DNA of 41,784 bases from Sphingobacteriales bacterium TSM_CSM (GTDB lineage: Bacteria > Bacteroidota > Bacteroidia > Chitinophagales > UBA2359): NCBI GenBank assembly GCA_002212725.1, contig MTCR01000059.1, positions 1 through 41,784 of the forward strand, given 5' to 3'. Positions 27,701 to 32,657 of the stretch are shown here, piece after piece. Each line of letters begins with the position of its first letter. Position 1 is the first letter of the stretch. Position numbers and translations under genes: made by a program. The notes beneath the pieces were generated by a model. The model saw only the letters and a program-made list of their open reading frames with translations, was not told where the DNA came from and ran no database searches.

Positions 27701-29951
27701 AATTTTCAATTTTACCGAACCGCTTACTGCCGCTGATAATGCCATCTGCGACCCCACACCGGGCACTTTTACCGTTTCTGTAAACATTGTTGGCGGCGAG
27801 GGGCCTTATACGGTAAACGGCGCACCCGTTGCAGGCAACGTTTATACCGAAACGCTGCCAAGTGCTTCGGTCTATAACTACCAGATAGACGACAACAGCG
27901 TTTGTCCGCCCATTGTAATTGCAAATGCAGGCCCTGTGTGCGACTGCCCACCGCTGCCGGTAACAGTAAGCGGCATTACAGAAATTTGCCCGGGTGAAAC
28001 TACTACCTTAAACGCCACGCCCGGTTTTGTGAGCTACGAATGGACACCCGGCGGAAACCTTACGCCTGATATTGCGGTTTTCTTTGCCGGAACTTACACC
28101 GTAAACGTAACCGATTCAGCAGGTTGCACCGGAACGGCAAGCGCTACGGTTACCGAAAACCCCATTCCGGTGACTGATGCCGGACCTGATGATATTATCT
28201 GCGGGCTGACTTATACGCTTGCGGCCGTGCCGGCCGCAGGCGGTAGCTGGAGCAGCGCCGCCGGAGTTGTTTTTGTTAACCCCGGCAATGCTGCCACAGC
28301 AGTTACGGTACCCAATTTTGGAACTTACACCTTTACCTGGTCTGTTACCGACCCCATAAGTGGCTGTTTTAATACTGATGACGTGGAAATTACCTTTACC
28401 AATTCGCCTTTGGTAAATGCCGGCCCCGATGACAGCGTTTGCGGACTTACCTATACTTTAGACGCATCGCCCAACACCGGCGGAACCTGGAGCAGCGCTG
28501 CCGCAGGAGTTGTTTTTGCCAACCCGGGCAATGGCATTACAGATGTTACCGTACCCGGTATTGGAACTTATACCTTTACCTGGACCGTAACCGGCGCAAC
28601 ACCGGATTGCAGCGGTACTGACAATGTGAGCATACTCTTTGAAGAGCAACTGACCGCCACCCTTGTAAGCGCAGATTGCAACGGCCCGGTTTATTCGGTG
28701 GTAATTGATTTATCGGGCGGAAATGATACCAATTACTCTGTAAGCGGGGTTCCGGGCAGTTATGATGCCGTAACAGGGTTGTTTACCTCTGCACCGCTGG
28801 CATCGGGCATACCTTACAGCATTTCCATTACCGATGGCAGCAGTTGTGCGCCGGTGGTTATTGACGGTGTAACCGATTGTAATTGTGTTACCTATGCCGG
28901 CACAATGCCGCTGACGCCCTATACTTTTTGCGGTAACGGACAGGTAACCGTAGCCAACAACGGCGATGAGTTTTTAGATGATAACGATGCCTTTACCTAT
29001 CTGCTGCACAACGGAAGCGGTACAACCCTTGGCACGGTATATGCACAAAACAGCAACGGAACCTTTACCATAGGTGCGCCACTGGAAGCCGGTGTTACCT
29101 ACTATATATCGGCAGTTGCAGGCAATGCAGATGGCGCGGGCGGCATTGACCTTACCGATGTTTGCCTGTCGGTTGCTGCAGGTACGCCGGTAATGTTTGA
29201 CCTTGCCATTACCCTTGACCCGATTGAACCGGCCAATATTTGTGCCGGCGATTCTTATGACCTGAGCATTTTGGAACAAGCCGGCCTGCCCGGAACTTTT
29301 ACCTGGTATAACAACAACCCTGCTTTGGGTGCAACGCCGGTAAACGCGCAAATAGCCCCTGTAACCGATGCAACATATTGGGTGGTATATGAACAAGGCG
29401 GCTGTACCGATACCACCACCGCGCTCATTGAGGTTGGTGCGGTGGTGTTTGATTATGTGCAACCCGATACCAGCATATTGGCCGGGCAATCGGTTGTGTT
29501 AAACGCATCGGCAACATCGGGTTTGGGCGGAGCAATTACCATTTCCTGGGATGGGCTGTCGGGTTCAAACCCGACAGTATCGCCCAATCAGACTACTACA
29601 TACACCGTTACCGCTACCGATGAATGGGGCTGTACCGCCACCGAATCGGTTACCATAACCATTATACAGCAAAACTCTATTATTATACCTAATGCGTTTT
29701 CGCCCAATGGCGATGGTTTTAACGATATTTTCAGGGTAACGGGTTACAATGTTGCAGAAGTGGAAATGTATATTTACGACCGGTGGGGCAATGCAATGTA
29801 CAGTTTCACCTCAACTGACCTGTTGCAAGGCTGGGACGGAAGCAAGAACGGAGTGAATGCGGAATTGGGTGTGTATGTGTATTATGCCGTTGCCACTTTT
29901 ACCGATGGAACACAGGAATTTGTAAAAGGCAATGTAACCCTTGTACGGTAA
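18786..29951 (+). CDS. Giant T9SS type B (gliding-motility-associated) secreted repeat protein, 3,721 aa
   Basis: A signal peptide (about 1-34) leads to the Cys-rich N-terminal domain typical of large Bacteroidota surface proteins (THAMGADLTYGC, KFFRDCNG). PKD/Ig-like domains follow from about 399. A short pectate-lyase-like segment (about 572-730, MTLEGGFDP) is interrupted by a Gly-rich tract at about 735-977. Several repeat families follow. Six tandem 79-residue units (about 1580-2055; LNGTGNGTFEW then FTDNTTGCSDS) have a seventh near 3476. PKD-like units of about 70 residues (about 2420-2770) recur with GSYGVTVTDANGC. Three units carry (I/D)xxICGxTYTL (near 2776, 3133, 3210), and a duplicated 110-residue block lies near 2227 and 3367. 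The C-terminus from 3633 is a T9SS type B sorting domain (IPNAFSPNGDGFNDIF, YDRWGN, GVYVYYAVATFTDG). It is exported across both membranes and cell-attached or released; adhesion is the likely role, by inference. Confidence 0.95.
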   Translation: MLPMCITATRLCFLLVCVTLLVITICYRQPLYATHAMGADLTYGCLSNNQYLVILKFFRDCNGISPANSYPVYYGSAQCGVTGSITVNLTPPIPPFASNPQDITPLCPGEESACGGNGQYGVQQWIYSGTLTLPPGCGTDWILGWSECCRNYAITTLDSPGDQSFYVEAHIDNTQPTCNTSPQFLNPPVPFSCVNQPVFYNHGVVDADGDQLVFSLTNCNQAPGSLVDYAGSFNGTTPLTTVSGVTIDPVTGDISFTPNQAQVGVLCVLVEEYRNGIKIGEVVRDMQFTVINCNNNAPVSSGIDGGNVYETTICAGEPLCFDIVSTDANAPNTITASWNAGISGGIFTPGPVANPTTSTFCWTPTTADVGTHFFTVTTQDNACPILGTNVFSYTIVVEPNPNPPVNAGPDVAICLGESVPLNASISGPLPPGVSVISYSWSPAAGLNTTSGASVIATPTVTTVYEVTAVYSDFCQSVDQVQITVDPLPQVNIYPNSNIVVCSGGSIQLNALTSPDVISYQWAPTAGVSNPTSANPTFTPSATSSYTVTVTNVYGCTAEASVTLGVSLPPPDVCTNFYVTPTGSGGGLSPADPTNLVSAITQAACNNATVKMAIGTYTIDNPINIYSNMTLEGGFDPGNNWTKTSQAGATTIHRSALNTEGPVNQRRIVALYGYQISYFRLQDLTISTENAPTTAGSGASTYALHCDGCSNYQIVRTQLLPGLASAGQNGVSTPGTGGAGGGGAGGNGGNDNTGCNADGQNGTAGTAGASGGGNGGNGGGGANGDGCNIFGCGADPTNGNNGVNGQPGGAGTNAPATAPPAPNITAPFFVPGAQSASGTNGKGGGGGGGGGGSSGGTDCTCSFSGNGNGGIGGSGGNGGIGGTGGYGGGGAFGAYLVNNGGGNFIDCNITQQSIAAGGSGSAGQPGTPGAPGTAGNQICCGGIFGGNCSTGGSGGSGGAGGAGGNGQPGAPGVSVKIAVTGTPPQVSVNNANQTMTAGGNNPNSFNLAAQPVITVANVSCTFTNVTYTGGTPAFASLGNGAVTPAGPVTQYNSTGRKTIVLGTNQYVGFHNIAIDGSAPPGILTTATPTGNPNEYFLCQGDAASFTSTISYGLIYHWNLGGAVTPNNYDGPPYESISGLTFNTPGTFTIDHYMETDCCGNSPHSQITLIVDPTPQITSVTASPQNACQGSPVTLTVTGTAASFEWSPASSITPATGNTVTATPSSTTTYQVTALSASGNCIATAEVTVNVLAPPTVSLTATNAVCNANGSVNSSVSGGSGNFSYAWDTNNDDLPDVFTPNLPAVPVGQYSVTITDNVSNCTADASVNVNPAAGSLAAFVQTNSNASCNGIADGEATIGTVGGTPPFTYTWSPNVSSSATATNLAAGNYSVTVNDGGCTSVVSFSIFGPQPLQLQLLNTVPNICSSDANGEAQVDATGGNGAYEFEWNTIPPQPSPISTSGSVTGLQSGTYGVTVTDANGCTDALTVNIPSTGSDDVATLSYSPDNVCQGSGLVINPTLTGVTGGTFTAAPAGLNMSATGSINVDASTSGTAYTITYNTAGAPASVCPVTVTATITIAPNPVLQPIQTDACEGGLVDLEALTPTDPALLFDWFVGLPSAGTNLGTNLLITASSAGPGYWLLATDAVSGCTDSVQLQVNITTPAFTLNPPPAPCYGEEIDLTALNGTGNGTFEWYDNTPSSGNLVTTPVAITAATTFWTEFTETASGCSDSAMITITPAPAPVFTINAPPLPCPGQPIDLTTLNGTGNGTFEWFNGLPSSGSAISNITLTSNINLWVLFTDNTTGCSDSLEVPFTYTPPPFFTTLPPPATCSGSQIDVYALSGGEPGTYEWFSSFPSEGNLITQPVTITADTPVWVLFTQTVTGCTDSAQVILPVAPDPLFSYTVPPQLCIGELLDVNTLNGFEPGTYQWYNDIPSSGSLITGPISYSTSSVVWLQFTDNNTGCTDSSQVLITVSPLPAFSVNTPVAICEGGNYDLTTLNGSGNGAFIWYEGLPYLGNNVPAIVQPQPGNSYWLLFTDNVTGCTDSTEVTLPLTPPPSATLSGGGVICPGQSATITVTITGGAPDYTVTYTNGINTFTENATASPWNIAVSPVANATYTLTGLTDGNSCVATNLTGSATVTLSNSPAFSNLSTLCNATNTGYTVTFTISGGDAATYSVTGSATGSITQTGGVYTFTSNEIPSGSGYNFTLTDAADCNPQIIADPQVLCNCTTSAGTMTSTLLTELCDGQTFTALHNGDETLEPDDAAAYVLHTNSGTSLGTVIAQNPATGTFSFAPPMVYGTTYYVSLVAGNSNGSGGVDFTDPCLDVAQGSPVVFYPLPTAALTGNADICAGEQATLTFTLTGNQPWNITYADNFGNNTTVSATASPFTVTVTPSLSTTYSLAGITDAHCTGTTSGSAAITVHSLPTPAISGNDEICSGQTAILDAGAGYATYLWSDGTTAQTLTVSASGSYGVTVEDAFGCQGSDVFTVQVNTNPAPVIAGTLSFCPGDTSVLDAGSGYDAYLWTNGTTTQTLTVSASGSYGVTVTDANGCTGPAMVTATVFTVSPPTIAGDTDICNYETATLTASAGYTGYIWNTGETTNVITTNTAGNYTVTATDTNGCTSQASVAVTVNAAPTVNIGGSATFCTGGSTTLSATGGLAQYTWLPGGETTPSVTAATAGSYSVTVTNTAGCTASAAVTVSENANLSPVILVNNLCGSTELDAGSGFGSYLWSPGGETSQVITVTTAGVYSVTVSNGATCTGETTLNAVIETPVVVNAGIDTLICGYTYTLQSDGTTGFWTYTGGGTASFTNAGNPITDVTVNACDVYVFTWNEDNGICQSADDVMVGFIDEPQLTGACPPEQEDVCGNSTGINPGSVLGALCTNSNCPEGSVEWNDVLAAFGIDCTPIAGTCHWEWDFIDGPAGTETVSFLPDAFTPDVTVTVTPFGHYRFRWVCDVAGNCPQTCGSVFADKIFNFTEPLTAADNAICDPTPGTFTVSVNIVGGEGPYTVNGAPVAGNVYTETLPSASVYNYQIDDNSVCPPIVIANAGPVCDCPPLPVTVSGITEICPGETTTLNATPGFVSYEWTPGGNLTPDIAVFFAGTYTVNVTDSAGCTGTASATVTENPIPVTDAGPDDIICGLTYTLAAVPAAGGSWSSAAGVVFVNPGNAATAVTVPNFGTYTFTWSVTDPISGCFNTDDVEITFTNSPLVNAGPDDSVCGLTYTLDASPNTGGTWSSAAAGVVFANPGNGITDVTVPGIGTYTFTWTVTGATPDCSGTDNVSILFEEQLTATLVSADCNGPVYSVVIDLSGGNDTNYSVSGVPGSYDAVTGLFTSAPLASGIPYSISITDGSSCAPVVIDGVTDCNCVTYAGTMPLTPYTFCGNGQVTVANNGDEFLDDNDAFTYLLHNGSGTTLGTVYAQNSNGTFTIGAPLEAGVTYYISAVAGNADGAGGIDLTDVCLSVAAGTPVMFDLAITLDPIEPANICAGDSYDLSILEQAGLPGTFTWYNNNPALGATPVNAQIAPVTDATYWVVYEQGGCTDTTTALIEVGAVVFDYVQPDTSILAGQSVVLNASATSGLGGAITISWDGLSGSNPTVSPNQTTTYTVTATDEWGCTATESVTITIIQQNSIIIPNAFSPNGDGFNDIFRVTGYNVAEVEMYIYDRWGNAMYSFTSTDLLQGWDGSKNGVNAELGVYVYYAVATFTDGTQEFVKGNVTLVR
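20990..21715 (+). repeat. Glycine-rich segment inside the giant surface protein
   Basis: About 240 codons are dominated by GGC/GGA with Ala, Asn, Ser and Thr, in runs such as GTGGAGGGGAGGNGGN and GGSGGSGGAGGAGG. There are several isolated cysteines. The segment splits a beta-helix-like region: the next recognisable strands resume near 21730. The low-complexity tract creates long antisense open frames that are not genes. Confidence 0.8.
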
Positions 29952-29960
29952 AAAGATAAA

Positions 29961-30006
29961 AAAGGGGCAGTTGCCGCCAAAAACAGGTAATTGCCCCTTT
30001 AAAAAA
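29961..30006. terminator. Hairpin terminator after the giant gene
   Basis: A 15-bp stem with two G-T pairs (AAAGGGGCAGTTGCC at 29961-29975 with GGTAATTGCCCCTTT at 29986-30000) and a 10-nt loop starts 9 nt after the stop codon. The plus-strand tail is short in T; the minus-strand tail is T-rich. It is a likely terminator, possibly weak in the plus direction. Confidence 0.6.
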
Positions 30007-30017
30007 GCATAATTTGT

Positions 30018-30986
30018 ATGGCACAACCCTTTTTATACGAGTTTTTCGGGCTAAAATGGCATTTGCACGAACAAAACCCGGTAATTTCGCCGCCTTATGG
30101 CTCGCCTGTTATTGCAGACCCCACTTTTTTAACTCCCGATGAAAGTACCGACGGGCAATGGCATTTATTTGCGCATTCGGTTTGGGGCTTGCACCATTAT
30201 GTTTCTGCAAACGGGCTGGCATGGCAACACCACAGGTTGATGTTTACCGGTGCCATGCGTGCGCATATTTTTGCCGAAAACAACAAGTACTACCTCTTGT
30301 ATGAACGCTATACGCCCTTTAAGTTGTTCATTTCCTGGCTGCCGGGGTTAAAATGGTATTCGGAAATTGTGATGCGCGAGTCGGACAACCTGATAACATG
30401 GAGCAAACCGCATACCCTGCTGCAACCCACCCTGCCCTGGCATACCGATGCAAAACTGGGCAGCGCCGTGGGCAATCCGTGTTTGGTTAAAACCGGCAAA
30501 AAATACCGGTTGTATTACAGCGCTTCGCTGGTACACCTGCCCGATTGCGGATTTAACGAACCCAAATACATAGGAGTTGCTACATCGGACAAAATAAACG
30601 GGGTTTATATGCCGCTTCCCGAACCTGTAATATCGCCTCATGCAGCCGATAACCGTTGTAATCTTGGCGCCGGCGCCATAAAGGCAATTTACTGTGCAGA
30701 TGGCTTTGCCGGTTTTCAGAACAGCATTTACCTGAACCTCCATACCAATAAAAGCAGTTCTGCCATACAATTGCTTACTTCCGAAAACGGAATTGACTGG
30801 CATTATGCCGATGAGTACCCTTTACTTGCACCCGGACAACCCAACTGGATGCGCAGCCATGTTTATGCCTTAGATGTTAAAAAGTATGGCAATGGCTGGT
30901 ACCTTTTTTTTAATGCCCGAAATGACTGGCATTGGACCAAAGGGCGCGAACATATAGGGTTACTGACTGCTATACCTCCTCCATAA
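30018..30986 (+). CDS. Five-bladed beta-propeller (GH43/GH32-like) protein
   Basis: The 322 residues show the repeated blade pattern of the glycoside hydrolase family 43/32/130-type propeller superfamily. Examples are NPVISPPYGSPVIADPTFL (Asp in IADP is the typical first acidic residue), WHLFAHSVWGLHHYVSANGL, NKYYLLYERYTPFK, VGNPCLVKTGKKYRLYYSAS, KYIGVATSDKINGVY and GNGWYLFFNARNDWHW. Several His, Trp and Glu residues line the expected central pocket (YSEIVMRESDNLITW). There is no signal peptide, so it is probably cytoplasmic. It may be a glycosidase, phosphorylase or glycosyltransferase-associated enzyme; the substrate cannot be read. It follows the giant gene by 66 nt after a hairpin. Confidence 0.75.
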   Translation: MAQPFLYEFFGLKWHLHEQNPVISPPYGSPVIADPTFLTPDESTDGQWHLFAHSVWGLHHYVSANGLAWQHHRLMFTGAMRAHIFAENNKYYLLYERYTPFKLFISWLPGLKWYSEIVMRESDNLITWSKPHTLLQPTLPWHTDAKLGSAVGNPCLVKTGKKYRLYYSASLVHLPDCGFNEPKYIGVATSDKINGVYMPLPEPVISPHAADNRCNLGAGAIKAIYCADGFAGFQNSIYLNLHTNKSSSAIQLLTSENGIDWHYADEYPLLAPGQPNWMRSHVYALDVKKYGNGWYLFFNARNDWHWTKGREHIGLLTAIPPP

Positions 30987-31117
30987 TTTTTTTCATTTTT
31001 TTTTGCTTTTGAGTGAACCTTATGAAGTGTAAAGCGTTTTATCTGCACATTCAATGTTTAAACATTGATTTTAAACGACTAAAAAAACATTTTTCATTTA
31101 AACAAGAGTAAAAATTT

Positions 31118-31717
31118 ATGAAAGCTTTTAAAACAAAATTGTTCTTGATGGCAACACTTTCAATTGCTTTAATGAGTTTTGGCAACACCGACCGCATGAG
31201 TTATGGTGTAGATTTGCAAAACAGCAAGATTTTATGGACCGGTTACAAGGTAACAGGCAAACACACGGGCACGGTAAATTTAGTTCGCGGAACGCTTACC
31301 TTTGATGGTGAAAACCTGAGCGGCGGCAATTTTGAAATTGACATGAACTCAATTACCTGCACCGATTTGGAAGGCGAATGGGCAGGCAAATTGGTAGGTC
31401 ACCTGAAATCTGATGACTTTTTTGGCGCAAACAACTACCCTACTGCAAAATTCAACATTACCAAGGTGGTATCTATGGGTAAACCGGGTGAGTACAAAGT
31501 GCTTGGCGACATGACAATAAAAAGCACTACCAAACCTGTTAAATTCTTTACCACTGTTTCCAAAAATGCCGTTAATAAAAACATAGCTACGGCAAAAATT
31601 ACCATAGACCGTTCGGAGTTTGACATTAAATACGGCTCGGGCAGTTTTTTTGACAGTTTAGGCGACAAAACTATTTATGATGAGTTTGAACTTGAAATTT
31701 CGCTTGTAACGAAGTAA
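31118..31717 (+). CDS. YceI family protein (paralogue 2)
   Basis: This second YceI lipocalin-like protein has 199 residues with a signal peptide (LFLMATLSIALMSFG). Core motifs parallel those of the minus-strand gene at 7255-7836: ILWTGYKVTGKHTGTVNL, GGNFEIDMNSITCTDLEG, HLKSDDFFGANNYPTAKF, and GSGSFFDSLGDKTIYDEF followed by SLVTK. The two share long identical stretches and are clearly paralogues. The gene ends in a strong bidirectional terminator. Ligand and role are unknown; periplasmic location is expected. Confidence 0.94.
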   Translation: MKAFKTKLFLMATLSIALMSFGNTDRMSYGVDLQNSKILWTGYKVTGKHTGTVNLVRGTLTFDGENLSGGNFEIDMNSITCTDLEGEWAGKLVGHLKSDDFFGANNYPTAKFNITKVVSMGKPGEYKVLGDMTIKSTTKPVKFFTTVSKNAVNKNIATAKITIDRSEFDIKYGSGSFFDSLGDKTIYDEFELEISLVTK

Positions 31718-31746
31718 GAAATTTGGTTTACTTATTATTTTTAAAC

Positions 31747-31790
31747 AAAAACCGCTTTGCGCTATTGTACAAAGCGGTTTTTGTTTTCCT
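31747..31790. terminator. Bidirectional terminator between yceI-2 and the hydrolase gene
   Basis: A perfect 13-bp stem (AAAAACCGCTTTG at 31747-31759 with CAAAGCGGTTTTT at 31770-31782) has a 10-nt loop. T-rich tails follow on both strands. It lies between convergent genes. Confidence 0.88.
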
Positions 31791-31802
31791 TTTATGTATG
31801 AT

Positions 31803-32621
31803 TTATTTTATTTTGGTGAGAAAGGCAGTAAAAGCCGACCAGTAACCGGCGCTGCCGGGGGTGGTTTCCCAAAGAGCGCGGGCGCCGTGTATGCCTTCTT
31901 CCTTTGGCACATACATTTCTCTGATTTGCCCCGATGCGGCATCGAAAAACACTTTTACCCTTGGTGCTTCTTTTTTTGACGAGGTAATGAACACCGGCTT
32001 TTTTATATTTTTAATAGACTCCTGCACAAAAGTTTCGCTTTTGATACCGGCAAAATATTCTCCCGGGCTAAATGCGGCTACTGCCCGTACTTTATCGTTA
32101 TGCATGGCAATAACCAAGGCCAACGAGGCAGAGTAAGAACTGCCCACCAAAATAACCGGTTTTTTATACAGGTTGTACATATAATCTATTGCTGCCTCCA
32201 TATCTTGCTGTGCATCGGTATAATTGGTGCTTTTACCCTCTTTTTGCGCTAAAACAGCAGTTTCGTTGTTGCCGCCTTCCACCAAATTACCACCGGAGCG
32301 CTGGTCGGGAGCAAGGCAGTTAAAACCCATTTCATTGAGGCGTTTGGCGGTTTCGGTATATTCTTCTTTGCTTGAATTTGCCTGATGACATAATACAACC
32401 GGCGTAAGGTCGGGGTTTTTATGAAACAGGTTGGCGGTAATGGTAAGGCTGTCTTTTGCGGTAAAAGTTACTTTTTGCATACCGGTTTTAGGATTTACTA
32501 CTGTGCCTGAATTTGAGATTTGCGCATTGGTGGAAGTGTTGTTGTTGCCCGTATTACAAGCAGGAAGCACAACAAACAGCAGTAAGGCAAAGAAAAGAAG
32601 GCGCTGGTTGTTAGGATACAT
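31803..32621 (-). CDS. Alpha/beta-hydrolase lipoprotein (dienelactone-hydrolase-like)
   Basis: The 272 residues begin with a lipoprotein signal (LLFFALLLFVVLPAC, lipobox Cys22), so it is membrane-anchored in the envelope. The alpha/beta-hydrolase core shows VVLCHQANSSKEEY (oxyanion-side strand), FNCLAPDQRSGGN, a nucleophile elbow VGSSYSAS (G-x-S-x-S form), an Asp/Glu-bearing strand near KPVFITSSKKEAPRV, and a late His in EEGIHGARALW. The catalytic triad therefore looks complete. The substrate is unknown. It follows the PP2C-TPR gene by 36 nt on the same strand and may share its transcript. Confidence 0.87.
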   Translation of the reverse strand: MYPNNQRLLFFALLLFVVLPACNTGNNNTSTNAQISNSGTVVNPKTGMQKVTFTAKDSLTITANLFHKNPDLTPVVLCHQANSSKEEYTETAKRLNEMGFNCLAPDQRSGGNLVEGGNNETAVLAQKEGKSTNYTDAQQDMEAAIDYMYNLYKKPVILVGSSYSASLALVIAMHNDKVRAVAAFSPGEYFAGIKSETFVQESIKNIKKPVFITSSKKEAPRVKVFFDAASGQIREMYVPKEEGIHGARALWETTPGSAGYWSAFTAFLTKIK

Positions 32622-32657
32622 AAAAAAACGAAGATTAAATAAATATGGTGCTTAAAT

